A stretch of DNA of 64,000 nucleotides from Meghimatium bilineatum (lineage: Eukaryota; Mollusca; Gastropoda; Stylommatophora; Philomycidae), in NCBI GenBank assembly GCA_034231615.1, contig CM067306.1:39464101-39528100 (forward strand). The letters run 5' to 3'. Below are positions 53,010-64,000 of this stretch, piece after piece. Position 1 is the first letter of the stretch; every line of letters starts with the position of its first letter. Made by a program: the position numbers and the translations under genes. Under the pieces are notes generated by a model. The model had not been told where the DNA came from. It did not search any database and saw only the letters and a list, made by a program, of their open reading frames with translations.

Positions 53010-54344
53010 AACGTTACCCCTCCAAAAAAAGGCGACCTTCAGATTTGCTCTAACTACCGAACTATAGCCCTTATAAGTCAAGCAAGTAAAATAATGTTAA
53101 ACATCATAATGCAAAGAATCAAACAGAAATTAGAGATGGAGATAAACGAAACACAGGCTGGTTTCAGATCGGGCAGAGGAACAAGAGATCACATTCTTAA
53201 CATGAGATTGATCATAGAAAAGTGTAGGGAATTTTCAACTGACCTGCACATGTGTTTCATAGATTACTCAAAAGCGTTCGACTGCGTCCAACACCAGCAA
53301 CTATGGGAGATAATGAACAGCATGGGTTTCCCAAGACATCTGATTCATCTAATATAGGAACTTTACCAAGATCAAAAGGCTGCAGTGAAGTTAGAGGACG
53401 ATCTCTCAGAGTGGTTTGAGGTACAGAGTGGAGTAAGGCAAGGGTGCACACTCACCCCATACCTGTTCAACATCTACGCTGAAAGTATAATGAGAAACGT
53501 GAGAGAAGACATACACAACACTGACTACCACGCTTTAAACATAGGTTGATTCCTAATCCCGGAACTACGCTACGCAGACGACACAGTACTTCTTTCAAAC
53601 GATATAAAGGGATTGGAACAACTAATCAAGAACACAAAGAAATATAGCGAAGCACAAAATTTGTATTTAAACACGCAGAAAACAAAAATCATGTCAACAG
53701 ATATAACAACACAACAACCAAAAATCAGAATAGACAATACCGAGATATAATGTGAGGATAAATTTGAATACTTAGGAGCAAACATCAACGGTGCAGGAGA
53801 CTGCATGGCAGAAATAAGGAAGAGACTGGCAATGGCATATTGCAAAATAACACGGCTGAAAAACATATTGAAAAACAACGAAATAGAAACGAAAGTGCTA
53901 ATGTTACGAACTTTTATTTTTCTGGTTGCAACATACGGCTGTGAAACATGGACTCTAAGTAAAACAGCGGCAAAGAGGATCAACGCCTTCGAGCTGAAAT
54001 GCTACAGGAAGATACTTAGAATATCATGGATGGATAAAATCAGAAACTCAGATATTATAAACACACTGAATATTCCAGAGTGTTGGTTACTAAACACAAT
54101 AACAAAAAAGAAAACTACGCCTGTTTGGTCATATAAAGAGACATAACTGTTTAGAAAGACAAATACTGGAGGGAAGAGTACCTGTGAAGAGAGGAGAAGG
54201 GGCAGACCAAGAAGACGATGGACTGACGACATTAAAGATAACATGAATACATCGCTAGAAAATGCAAGCCACATCGCCCAAGACAGAGAGAGGTTCAGAG
54301 AGTTCATTGGGAAGACAACGTTCTGGAAGGAATACGTCACATGA
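53010..54344 (+). mobile_element. RTE-like LINE, near-complete reverse transcriptase relic
   Basis: This is the longest RT relic in the window. In order: KKGDLQICSNYRTIALISQASKI (about 53025-53090), AGFRSGRGTRDHIL (about 53157), motif A as HMCFIDYSKAFDCVQH (about 53247-53295), motif B as GVRQGCTLTPYLFNIY (about 53431-53480), motif C as LRYADDTVLL (about 53567-53598), FEYLGANINGAGDCMAEIRKR, a TYGCETWTLSKTA block, DKIRNSDIINTLNI and a C-terminal RRRGRPRRRWTDDIKDNMN ending at TGA 54342-54344. Inactivating lesions are stops at 53355-53357, 53548-53550 and 53748-53750 and two frameshifts near 54115 and 54195. All three catalytic RT aspartates are still encoded. Endonuclease is absent. Confidence 0.88.
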
Positions 54345-54539
54345 CACAGAACGTTAGTACAACTGCAGGATACTGCTAGATTTTAGGACCCTGGGAGAGG
54401 GGGCCATGGTTAGGTATAGTGTTTGCAATAAATCTAACGCTAGTAGATACACCATGGTCATTTATTACTTTCCCTGACACTCAGTGGCATTCCAAAACAA
54501 TAAAAACATTTACGGTCGAAAATTTCTTTAAAACTGTGG

Positions 54540-55085
54540 TAAATACTGAATAAATTAAAGAGATTACTATAAAATCCTAACTATCAACGTAATAAATAAA
54601 TAACAATAAAACAAAGAACAATGACAATTTTCCACGTTACGGTCCAACATGGACCTTTCTCAAGAAACAAATAACAATTTTAAAAAAACACAAAACTATA
54701 AAAATATTCAAAATTAGAATGACTATGTCATGTCTTTCTCACCAAAAAACATTGCCAAGTGAAAATGCGCTACGTAGTCTTATGTCTAGTAAATGACAAA
54801 TTACGTGCGTTTAATATGTGAGAATATATCTGTGCACTATTGATAGACAGAAGTAGACATAGATCAATGAACAATTGCTAGGGGTGATGAAGTTATGTGT
54901 AATAGATAAAATCAAGTGGAATCCCAACAGGAAAGAAGAAAAATGCAAAAGCAGAGTACGGGGCCACCATTGAGTACTGTCATGATGGGGGGAGAGAGAA
55001 AAGAGAAATAAAGGGGAAAGGAAAGAGATAAAAACGTTTTTTTTAAAGAAGAAAGCTGGGGTGGGGCTACTAATAGAGGCAGACA
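54540..55085 (-). repeat. Hairpin-motif repeat, minus copy with pyrimidine-rich tract
   Basis: Minus strand: a pyrimidine-rich stretch (about 55085-54900) followed at 54665-54632 by TTGAGAAAGGTCC-ATGTT-GGACCGTAACGTGG. The GGTCC/GGACC stem is perfect (54651-54655 with 54641-54645). Downstream sequence to about 54540 (GTTGATAGTTAGGATTTTA, TTTATTCAGTATTTA) matches the plus-strand copy at 59385-59530. Confidence 0.6.
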
Positions 55086-55159
55086 CTATAGAAATGTGTA
55101 GGGAGGATCAGTAGTTGACAGCGTCTGAAATAGATGATGCATCACAATATACACACATT

Positions 55160-55540
55160 TAAAAACTGGGAACATCAAGAAGTAGTGGGTATGCTCTTCG
55201 ATTACTGTTCCCTAAAGCTTCTACAATATTAAGAAAAGATTGCAAAATTGCTGTTGTTGCCACCGCATGGGCCTCCAGTCTAGTATCAGAAAGAGATTTT
55301 AAGACACTTTCATTTCTAACACAAGCTTTAAGAATGTTCCACCGGCTGGTTGATGATGAAAAAGAAAGGTATGGGCCTACAGTAACTGCCTCGTTACAAC
55401 AGTCAACAGCGTTTCGACCTACACGATTTAGAGAAAAATTGTTCATGGCACATAAATAGAAAACTTGTTTATTTATATTTTTAAATTGATGTATTCCATT
55501 ATAACGGCCAGACATATTAGCTGCGTTGTATAAGACGGAG
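55160..55540 (-). mobile_element. hAT transposase relic (central part)
   Basis: The minus-strand frame of about 118 codons contains NAANMSGRYNGIHQ (the 'GxSYDGAxNMSG' block with its start mutated), FSSSTSRWNILKACV and LKSLSDTRLEAHAVATTAILQ, the 'LSDTRWEAR' block of ZMYM1-like hAT transposases. No dimerisation domain remains at the lower end; the frame stops at 55159. Confidence 0.7.
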
Positions 55541-56884
55541 CCCTACATTTGGAAAAGTATAGCTTACAAACTTCACGTAAGTATTTAACACTTAATTTGC
55601 CATCCCCTCCCCCGAATGACTTATCATTTTCAGAAAAGTTAAAAAGCGTTCAACAGGCTGCTCATTTTTTAAGTATCTAATTACAAAACCTAACTGATCA
55701 TTATGTGATAGATTGGGTGTTAAGATTTATGGAATGATCCATTGTGGTGTTGACAGTCACCAGGCACACAAGCAATCCAGTGAGCTACATCATCAGCAGA
55801 GAACTCAAACCAGGATCTCTTGCCAAATTTACACTTTTTATTGCAAACTGTTCGGGTCTGTGGCGGAGTTGTCCATGTCCCGTCTGTGACGTCCAAGGTA
55901 CCTAGATCGAAACCCGCCACATGCAATTGTGCATCCGGACCGTTCAGAAAGCACTAGTAAACTACTAAACATATTTATATTGACTAAAATATCACTACAA
56001 CGAAAAAATGCTGGTTTGATAGCCACGTCATGAAAAGGATATGCTATCAATTTATTTAATTGCAAACTGAATAATTCCATCGCTATCACCGTGGTCTTTC
56101 AAACTTGCATGTGAAATTATTTTAGCACTTTAACCATCAAGAAATTTGACTCATCATTTTCTGTAGTTACGTCAAGACAATTCATAGAAAAATTGAGACC
56201 AACAGTTAGATGTGTCAACAATGAGTCAGCAGGTGAAATTTCGTTATTTGTAACATCATTACAATTGTGAAGTGATCACAGAGTTAGTTATATCCGGTTT
56301 TGATGATGTGTGTGTGTGTGTTTTGTTGTGAAGCATCATGCGTGAAGAAATCAGCTTAGCTGTCTTGGACACTAAATCCAGAGTCTTCTCTTGTTTATTT
56401 TTTGATAATCTTTTGTGCGCCACTTAAGTAAAAGCGTTTCATCTTGGTTCCAGACTCTGTAAATAACAGAATAAAGTAAAATATGTTGATATACAAACGA
56501 ACTAGAGTATTTAAGACATGTTGGTTACTGTTTCCTATTTTTAAAATCGAAACATCAGCACAACCTTTTAAGGTGTATTTTGATCTCTAAGAATTATTAG
56601 CGATGAAGATCTTGCATCCTATGAGAAATTCGTTGTTTTTTTTTAAATATTTCTTTCATACACATAAGATCCCGACTCTCAACGGTATGCATTGCTTTGA
56701 GAAATCTCCAAATCACGTGGGGTATATGTGCGCATATAAGGGTGGGAACCGCAGTTGCTCTTATTTTCTAATGTAATGTTGTCATCTACAGTGCCGTAGT
56801 GACCTTTTCAGTAAGAGTTTAAGAAGGGAGTTTTACCTTTTTTAAAATGTTGAATTGCCCAATTTTTGTGCGTAATAACCTCTT
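55541..56884. other. Unassigned sequence
   Basis: Minus-strand frames of 68 and 83 codons (55720-56089) were inspected and not recognised. They may belong to the adjacent hAT relic, but no diagnostic block is visible. A (TG)n run occurs near 56308. Confidence 0.35.
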
Positions 56885-56960
56885 TTTGATCAGAAATGTC
56901 CTTGGGTCAAAGGGAATGAGCCCATGGACCGCTGGATCAGCAACCAACCAACCATCAGAA
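56885..56960 (+). repeat. LINE family D 3' terminus
   Basis: GGGTCAAAGGGAATGAGCCC then ATGGACCGCTGGATCAGCAA and CCAACCAACC match the extreme 3' end at 20190-20258. This is a very short 5'-truncated insertion. Confidence 0.65.
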
Positions 56961-57189
56961 ATGTCATGGACTTTTTGTTTTAAAAAAATCGTTAATGGTG
57001 GATGTGGGTGGTTGGGAGGAGTGGGAGGGGGTTACCTACCTTCTGGCTTAATTCCTAGTACTAAAAGTGTTGTTCTGATTTGCTAAGAGATGGAGGAATG
57101 AATTTACCAAAATCTCCCCTTATCTACGAGCTCGGGCATCTAATTCTTGTTATAGACAGCCACATATTAAATCAAGCTAACACCGTGTA

Positions 57190-57450
57190 TTGTCATTATT
57201 AACATTACTAATACCATTTTTTTCAATTTTTGATTTTCTTTGTACATCCTACTGTACTTTCTCTCCCTTTAATCACGTTTCTGTTATTATTGCCTCTCTT
57301 GGATCTTACCTTGTTTTCCAGACCCATCTGTTTGCACTATATTGATTGCATGTAGTCTCCTTTTTGTGTTCAATTTTCTTTCTGTTCTTCCCTATCGTTA
57401 TGAAGACCATTTGGTTGAAAAGTCTACCCTAAACGTTCAACGTAAAATTG
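57190..57450 (+). repeat. T-rich tract with degenerate hairpin motif
   Basis: A T/C-rich sequence ends at TGAAGACCATTTGGTTGAAA (57401-57420) then AGTCTACCCTAAACGTTCAACG. The CCA/TGG pairing and AAACGT box resemble the motifs at 4601 and 54640 in eroded form. Confidence 0.35.
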
Positions 57451-57699
57451 CTACTCTGTCTTTTTTTCATTTTTTCCAATATTTACTTTTTGACCATACA
57501 GTCCTTTTAATATATATCTCCAATATGACAAGGCTCTGATATATATATACTGACATCAACAACTGAAAATAATATACTACTGTGATTATTATTACAAAAT
57601 TAAATTAATTATCTCTCAGAATAATCTTTTCCTTTTAACACAAATAGAATCAATCTAGAGTCAACTAGTAGATATAATAAATAACATACAATGTGTTAA

Positions 57700-58190
57700 T
57701 ATCTCATTATGATATAGACCTAAACAAATGGTGAGAGCTAATGTCCTGGTAAATGTAGAGGGTAAAATGAAACAATCCAGCTATTCTCTGCCGTACAGTA
57801 AAGACCAAAACAGTAATCCGGAACCATTATACATCACAGTGGAAGAAAGATATGGATATATATCAGAAACTAGACCTCATACACCAACTTCATAGGCAAC
57901 GGCAGACCATCATCTTTCGATTTAGAACTGGCAACTGCAGACTTCAGGACCACCTGTACCTGATCAGGATGGCCCACACAAATGAATGCCATGCGGATCA
58001 TGCACACAGATCCCTGAACACATACTCAAAGACTTCTGATAACCAAAACAAACAAAAAACGGCGAGGCAAAACATGGCCACACTGAACTGAGGTAAAATC
58101 TTTGGCGCAGAAGCTCTGACCTGGAGAAGACTGTGAGAGTCATCCTAGCGACTGGCATGACCAAACGAATCCTGTATGCTGCAGAAGAAG
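57700..58190 (+). mobile_element. LINE family E 3' fragment
   Basis: Translation gives LDLIHQLHRQRQTIIFRFRTGNCRLQDHLYLIRMAHTNEC, aligning with HHLQRYHQTTIVRLRTAHYRLLGHLYRLRISYTDEC of the element at 29440-30390. An eroded knuckle (out of frame CGSCTQIPEHIL) and the LEKTVRVI terminus follow. Everything upstream of RNase H's last helix is missing. Confidence 0.7.
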
Positions 58191-58224
58191 TGATACAATT
58201 ATGTTATCACTTACCGAAAGTCTC

Positions 58225-58674
58225 AGTAATGTTTAATTAGGTCCGTCGTTTACCAACATCTCTCTAACATTTTCTAATACTCGCTCATACTCACTAGTTC
58301 CTGTAATAGTGAACGCAAAATAGGAATGTACGTCAACTTTCTGTCTGTTCAATTTCCACAAATACTGTTCTAGTGTACTAAGTTATAACCGCTCCTACGC
58401 TAAAAGAACACTTTGACATTTCCTCACTTTCAGGCCAGGATTGATCTTGCACGTAAGTGCAATTAGGAAAATCTAGAACTAACAAGTCTGTGCGCCAAGC
58501 GACCAGAGTCTGAAATATCAAATTACTCTTACTAAGGCTGAATGCATTGTTCAATTTCTTATCGTGAATCAGATAGCTCCTTGACATTACAGTTGGAGAG
58601 TTTTCTAAAGTCAAATAACGGTAATATGGTCGTAGAAACTGTAACAAATTTATAGAAATAGTATGTTTAATCAC
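58225..58674 (-). pseudogene. Unrecognised coding-like frame, about 155 codons with one frameshift
   Basis: The minus-strand frame 58674-58378 (98 codons, ATG start) is rich in ordinary protein-like composition (YYRYLTLENSPTVMSRSYLI, DLLVLDFPNCTYVQDQSWPE). At the TAG (58380-58378) a one-base shift continues it as STLEQYLWKLNRQKVDVHSYF and TSEYERVLENVREML to TAA near 58233. I cannot place it in a family. It could be an exon of a host gene, a capsid- or transposon-derived relic, or chance. The continuation across the shift argues for former coding. Confidence 0.3.
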
Positions 58675-59384
58675 TAAAGTGCAGCAGTTACCAATTTGAC
58701 TAACTTTACAGTTGTGAGAGTAAAACTATTTTAAACACATGACTATTTACTAAGTTTACTCTAAATTCAGCTTGCATTTGTCTTGGAATATGTAAACTTA
58801 AAAGTGTATTATCTTGGAGTACTCACATGGTGCCTCTCGGGACATGTTTTTCTTGGTGCACAAAAAAAAAGTGCTTAAAGTGTTTATTGGTTAATCCAGG
58901 GCTGGAAATCACTGGTGTACTATACAGTTGCAACTAGTGCTGTTTTAATTAACTGCGATATTGGTTCCATTTTCATAACAATTGCAGGGGTCCGACAAGG
59001 AATTATCACTGGTGTTATTCAATAGCCTATAGTCATTGTACAAATCTTGAAAGAGCTACTACAGAATCATCAAACAATTCCAATCACTTTCTTACTGCGC
59101 AATATAACTGATAACCAATAACTAATAGGTAGTTAATGAGTTTGCCTCTCTTTTGGAGAGGAGTGCCCCTTTCAACCAGCAGACAACAAAGTCCAATTAG
59201 GTTATATCAGGACACACTACCATGAAATATTAGAGGTAACGAAGACCCCAATGTTTATCCAATTATATTATCAATATGATAACAATGACTGATTAACTTG
59301 TTACAATGTTTTGTGGTGAGAAAAACATGTCCAAGTCATCAGTTTAAAATATTTGTATGGTTTTGTGTGGTTTTTTTTAGTATT
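58675..59384. other. Unassigned AT-rich sequence
   Basis: No gene, RNA or repeat was recognised here. Confidence 0.35.
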
Positions 59385-59530
59385 ATGTGTTTCTTGAGAA
59401 AGGTCCTAGAGAAAAGTAACGTGGAAAATAGTGCTTGTTCTTTTGTTTACTGCAGTTTATTTAATTTTAACATTGATAGTTAGGCTTATTAATAATCTTT
59501 GTAATTTATGCAGCATTTATCAATTTATCA
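59385..59530 (+). repeat. Hairpin-motif repeat, plus copy
   Basis: TTCTTGAGAAAGGTCCTAGA then AAAGTAACGTGGAAAATAGT (59391-59430) matches the minus-strand copy at 54665-54620. Homology continues through GTTCTTTTGTTTA, TTGATAGTTAGG and TTTATGCAGCATTTATC. The stem is broken on its 3' side (GAGAAAAG where GGACC is expected). Confidence 0.6.
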
Positions 59531-60239
59531 AAGAAATAAAAAAATATGATGTCAAAAGAAAGAAAACCATATACTATAAGGGGAGGTGGATTTGAAAGAA
59601 AAAAGAGAGAAAGAGCAACAAGACAATCAAATAAAAATAAACAATGCACTTCTCTTCCGCGTTAGGGGAAGCTACTCTTAAAAATTACAAAAGCAGAAGC
59701 ACAACTTTACCAAGAAACATCACTCATCTATCGGGTTGTTTGGTGTTTACATCTATCAAAACTGCATACTAATTCATGTTTTCGTTATGATTAATTTCTT
59801 CATGCGATGAGACTGTTATCACTATGCTTTCTGTTTTGCTTTGTAGCTGGTAAATTATTTATTAATTAGCCAAACTGTGTTATTACTGTTATTTTAGGCA
59901 TCATTAATTGAAAATTCTAAATTACCGCATAATTAAATATTTTAATTATTGATTTTAATCATTAGGCCCCTATTGATATTTCAGATCTGTTAATTCATAT
60001 TTAATATAATAATGATTTATGATTGGTTTATCGTCTTGTGTCCCTTTTGATTATGATATGAAGTAGTCAAGTAATCCTACTAACTCAATGGTAGCTGTAC
60101 TGATGTTTATTTATTAAATTAATTGCTATTCACAGCTATTCTTCTAATAGTTCTATTATTACGTTAATTAATTCTGTGAGTGAAAGTTTAAGTTAACTAA
60201 TATTAGTAATATAATGTTATCAGTATTCAAATAATAATA
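59531..60239. other. Unassigned AT-rich sequence
   Basis: Very AT-rich (TTAAT and ATTA motifs throughout), without gene or repeat that I can name. Confidence 0.4.
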
Positions 60240-60860
60240 ACATCTTAATAATAACATCTCAGTAAACAACCAAATACTGGAAAAAGTCTCCAACTTTAAT
60301 TACTTGGGCAGCCGAATGTTTGTTGACCAAGACTCGATGAAAGAAATAAATACAAGCATAACAGTTACAGCTAGCACATTCACTAAACTAACTAAACTTT
60401 TGAAATCAAAAGATCTAGGAAGAAACACCATCCTAAAGTTATTCAACTCATGTATTGTCTCAGTATTAACGTACGGAAGTGAAAGCTGAAAATCAACTCA
60501 AGCAACAGACTAAAAATTAAACAGCTTCGAAAATAAATGTCACAAATAGTGATTTGAGACACAAACATATCAAGAATATCTTTCAAACATTATAAGAAAA
60601 TGCAGATAGAAATACCTGGGTCACGTTTTAAGACTAAATGAAAACACAATAAACCCATAAGCCCTTATGTGGACATCTGAAGGTAAAAGAAAATGAGGAA
60701 GGCCTAAAGCAAACCCTAAAAACACCATACTGAAGGGGAAACAAGGGGAAATAATAGGCTGCAAGACCATACAAGAACTAAAACTGCAGACAGCGGCCGC
60801 AACACATGGAGAATCAAAACCTCTACCCTATGTGCCGCCTACGACATGAAAGGAACAAAC
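60240..60860 (+). mobile_element. RTE-like LINE 3' relic
   Basis: The frame reads NNQILEKVSNFNYLGSRMFVDQDSMKEINTSI (about 60260-60355), KLLKSKDLGRNTILKLFNSCIVSVLTYGSES (about 60397-60489), then decayed KYLGHVLRLNENTI and GKRK-GRPKANPKNTI, and ends with CCCTATGTGCCGCCTACGAC. Eight or so stops disable it. The terminal string also ends the fragment at 18305. Confidence 0.65.
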
Positions 60861-61419
60861 TAAGTATTCAAGTAGGCTCCCTATCCATAATAATACAGAT
60901 GATATGATATAATTATTATTATAGTAATATCATAAGAGTATAATTTTTTTCAGACATTCTATGATTGCTATAAGTAGACCTCCTAAAAATAAAAAGTAAC
61001 TCCAGGATTTAGATTCCACATATTATAGCCCTATGTTTGAGTTTAATTCTGTTGAAAATTATGAACAATGCAGATATTGTGACATTTCAGATCAAAAGAG
61101 TTAAATCGATATTTACATAGTAAGTATTAACTTTTAAAAAAGTAATCCCATTTATTTAATGAAAACATAGGGTTCAAAAAGTGTACAAGATTGACTTCAT
61201 TGTACTCCGGTTCTCTCATATGTACTCTGTTCCACTCAATAAAGAGGCACGACCCCCTGCATATAGTACCACTCATAGTATGCAACTGTAGTTTCAAGCA
61301 GTAATCCCCAGGAGTCTCCTAAAAAATATATTTTGTAAACAAGATGTCATATTTAAGTCAATGTAGTGAACTAAAAAATCCATGACTACTGTAATCTCCA
61401 GCATTTAAAAAAAACTGAA

Positions 61420-61620
61420 ATGTTAAAGTGGTGCTGTTGTATGGCCTAGAAACATGGATAACAACACAAATAACGACTCAACAATGTGCAAACGTTCATC
61501 TATATATGCCTGTTGTATATAATGTTCGAAACTTTATAATAACATGATCAATGAAGAACTCGGGAAAATAACTGAAATGCGACTAATTGCCAGTATAAGA
61601 ACTACAAAACAGAATTCAAA
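61420..61620 (+). mobile_element. RTE-like LINE scrap
   Basis: KVVLLYGLETWITTQITTQQ is the 'LLYGCETWTLT' block. The remainder is eroded. The fragment at 62060 may be the continuation of the same element after an unassigned 440-base interval. Confidence 0.45.
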
Positions 61621-62059
61621 CAAGCCTTTTGATGTCATATTTTCGATTATTGCAGTGCTTTACATTGGTCACCATTTATATAGTGTCGCCTGCTGATGCC
61701 AGCAAGAGAAATGCACAAGAATAATAGAATACATAGAGTAAAAAGACTTGTTTGGATTTTGTTGGTAGGTCTCATACTGGTGATTGGTCACGGCTGGCAC
61801 AAGCAGAGAGAGAACTAAAGAGATAGGACTGGAGATGGATAGAATAGAGTTTAAGAAAAACAAATGAAAGCTTTGTCAGTTTTTGTTTTAGAATCCACAG
61901 GGAACCGGGAAACATTGAAGACCAAAAAACACCTGGAGAAAGAAGTTTGAAAGATAAAGGAAAGTTGAGATATTGGAGGGGGGGGGGGAGATCATAGCAC
62001 ATGATTTTTTCAAAAGTTCTCAGCTGCCTAGTCTTTGGTTGAACAAAGGCAACCTGATT
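61621..62059. other. Unassigned sequence, possibly an insertion within a LINE
   Basis: No family recognised. It contains a G run of 11 at about 61978-61988 and lies between two LINE pieces that would be adjacent in an intact element. Confidence 0.3.
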
Positions 62060-62460
62060 AGCATCTACTATACAGAACATAAAACCAACATATATGTGTG
62101 AGACAAAATAAATAATCTTCCAGCTAACAAGAATATTTCATGGCAGTGGTGAGGTGTCACAAACTTGTGTAGTTTGGCCATGTGATGAGACATGATTCTC
62201 TGTCCAAGACAATCTTGCAGGGAACAGATGAGGGTGAAAGAAAAAGAGGGGGTAATAGATAGGATAAAGCCTACAGTATTCTACTTGCATGTTTATACAT
62301 TGTCCATGATTCACTTCCAAAATAGGAGAATTACATGAGCAGTTGAAGTTCTTTGAAACATTGCACCACGTAGATGTGAAAGTCAGAAAGAAAAGAAGTC
62401 TGAATGGAAAGAATAGTGCCACACATGATGTCAGCTTCACAGCTTTTGGAAAGTAAGCGA
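62060..62460 (+). mobile_element. RTE-like LINE C-terminal fragment
   Basis: TNIYVXDKINNL, then FGHVMRHDSLSKTILQGTDEGERKRGG, a typical 'FGHVxRHDSLxKTILQGTLEGGRRRGRQR' block of these LINEs, followed by KFFETLHHVDVKVRKKRSLN. Stops interrupt it. Confidence 0.65.
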
Positions 62461-62539
62461 ACTTCTTCATGTCTAGTTCTATTTAAAAAGATATTCATTT
62501 TGTTGACAAAATGAACACAGTAAACAATGCATGAAATTT

Positions 62540-62760
62540 TTTCCTCAATGCAAAGAAGTCAAAAATAATGATAATCAACATAAGTCAAATCACAATTACA
62601 ATAGCCATTGACAAAGAACAACTAGAAAATGTCAGCAGCTTTGAATATTTTGGGTCAACCATCAGGAGATTGCTCAGCAGAGATCAGAAAGAGATTAACA
62701 ATGGCCCTACAAAAAAGCATCACAGATGAAAAATCTATTGCAACAGAAAAACAAAATTAA
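62540..62760 (+). mobile_element. RTE-like LINE scrap (post-RT region)
   Basis: LENVSSFEYFGSTI followed, after a one-base change of frame, by GDCSAEIRKRLTMALQKSI. This is the 'FxYLGSxI ... EIxxRLxMA' block that precedes the C-terminal domain. It lies after a C-terminal fragment, so it comes from a separate copy. Confidence 0.6.
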
Positions 62761-63299
62761 CAATAGGGGGGGGGGGGGGTCTGAAAAACTTTAATTTATA
62801 TAAAAACGTAAATAAAAAACTTTAATTTATTGAAAAATATTGGCCAATATGCGCTTCATCTTGAACACAGTTATTGCTATACCGACTATGATGAAACATA
62901 GTTCTTGTACAAAGATTGTAAAGTGTATAATTGAATAACATTATGCACAGTTTCATACAATTGTTTAAATAGGAATATTCAGAATATATATTACGAAATT
63001 GCATTATATTTGTAAGAATCTTATTGTAATAATTAAAACACCCTCAGAACTTTTTTTTTAATATATCAATTAAATTGTTTGAATTGGAACATATTTTATG
63101 AAGAAAATCATGTAGTAGTTTTTTTTAAAATATATATTATTAATTTCTTTTATATGGCGCCAGCGAAATCTAGACCGGTGCCCCAATTACTTCTGAATCC
63201 ACTATCACCTCCTTAGAATGCTTCAGTGCCCACTGGGGGGCGGGTGCAGTACTGCTCACTTTTGGAACGTATGCTATAAAGGAGTGAGACTAGTTTGGC
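62761..63299. other. Unassigned sequence
   Basis: G run at 62766-62779 and AT-rich sequence; nothing recognised. Confidence 0.4.
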
Positions 63300-63715
63300 A
63301 CACAGACAATAATTGAAGTTGGTGAAACAGTCTAATCTGACAAGAATCAATTTGATTTACCTAGTATGGGCCTGGACATGTCGGTGTATGAGAAATGAGG
63401 AAATGAACGTGCAGACAGGGTTGCTGGTATGGTGATTATGTGGACCAGATAAGCAATCGACTAAGCTGATGTTTTGAATATTTTTAGGGAGATAGGATGA
63501 CCGACCAATGTAACAAATGTTTGTAAGTCAGCAATCCTGAACAGATTACAGGAATATCATGTTAAAAGGGGTGTGGCATAACAAGAGCATCATGGAGGTA
63601 ATCAGAGGAAACTGGTGAACCAATACAGAGTATGTATCGTCAGTCGCTACACCCTGAGGGATATCTTTAGGAGATCTGAGCAATTATTGACTGATGGTTT
63701 GATTTGCAGTGAGGG
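63300..63715 (+). mobile_element. LINE family C 3' fragment (end of RNase H)
   Basis: The translation contains GHVGV..NEE.NVQTGLLVW in mixed frames, corresponding to GQVRVRGNERAEQLAS in the element at 10310-12470, followed by further eroded sequence. The catalytic part of RNase H is missing. Confidence 0.45.
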
Positions 63716-63719
63716 TGAT

Positions 63720-64000
63720 CTTTCAACCTGTAGACAACATGTTATACTTTCTGATCTGTAGACAATGTCATGTTATACTTTTTGATCTGTAGACAATGTC
63801 ATGTTAAACGTTCTTATCTGTAGAAAATGTCCTCGTTATACTACTTTCTGATCAATAGACAATGTCCTGTTATATTACTTTCTGATCAGTAGACAATGTC
63901 ATGTTATACTACTTTCTGATCTGTAAACAATATCATGTTATACTATTTTCTAAACTGTAGACAATGTCATATACTTTCTGATCTGTAGACAATGTCATGT
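63720..64000. repeat. About 33-40-bp tandem repeat running off the window
   Basis: Units with GATCTGTAGACAATGTCATG and TTATACTACTTTCT occur at least seven times and continue at the last base. The first two are shorter than the rest. Array length is unknown because the window ends inside it. Confidence 0.85.

Noticed and set aside
1..64000. Endogenous viral element
   Set aside because: No capsid, envelope, protease or viral polymerase signature was recognised; all RT sequences have non-LTR motif order.

Overview
The window looks like nuclear DNA of an animal, probably a lophotrochozoan and most likely a mollusc. It is AT-rich and intron-containing, with dispersed retroelement relics on both strands, long satellite arrays and very sparse host genes. 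The mollusc guess is an inference from the mix of RTE-like, RNase H-bearing LINE and hAT relics; no marker gene in the window proves it. Nothing resembles a bacterial operon or a CRISPR locus.

Four host genes can be supported. (1) The large 3' exon of a DUF229-family protein, an alkaline-phosphatase/sulfatase-fold ectoprotein, lies at 20650-22781 (+) and is intact over about 700 residues. (2) A two-exon gene on the minus strand (exon 1 at 42434-42389, exon 2 at 39090-38957) encodes a small secreted peptide of 59 residues with a C-X3-C-X17-C-X3-C framework. A TATA element, a consensus donor, an acceptor in matching phase and a late ATTAAA support it. Each exon is short and the intron is full of satellite DNA, so single-ORF scanning misses it. 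This is the best candidate for something undescribed. (3, 4) Two identical tRNA-Leu(CAG) genes lie at 44163-44246 (-) and 48901-48984 (+).

Most of the rest is transposable elements. RTE-like LINE pieces occur at about 5.1-6.9, 7.8-8.4, 9.1-9.6, 14.2-15.4, 23.1-23.9, 28.6-29.4, 30.9-31.1, 41.2-41.8, 43.4-44.0, 47.1-47.4, 47.8-48.7, 49.3, 51.4-51.7, 53.0-54.3 and 60.2-62.8 kb. RNase H-bearing LINEs of at least three families lie at 10.3-12.5, 19.2-20.3, 26.4-30.4 (interrupted), 35.5-36.0, 57.7-58.2 and 63.3-63.7 kb. ZMYM1-like hAT transposase relics lie at 2.4-4.5, 51.9-52.7 and 55.2-55.5 kb, and mariner-superfamily relics at 9.8-10.3 and 49.9-50.9 kb. Two hAT-type MITEs have recognisable 8-bp target duplications. 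At least three SINE or SINE-like families are present, one tRNA-derived, one with a CAAT tail and one with a tRNA-like box at its 3' side. Several events can be ordered by nesting or target duplications: the LINE at 47830-48684, the composite insertion at 34729-35311 and the LINE inside a LINE at 28560-29437.

Tandem arrays take up about 9 kb: 42/44-bp (49 copies), 45-bp, 28-bp, 63-bp, 16-bp, 17-bp and 40-bp units, plus (AT)n and (TATC)n microsatellites. The 17-bp and 40-bp arrays lie inside the intron of the cysteine-peptide gene. A short conserved hairpin followed by GAAACG, next to pyrimidine-rich tracts, recurs at several places and looks like the end of an unrecognised, possibly Penelope-like, repeat family.
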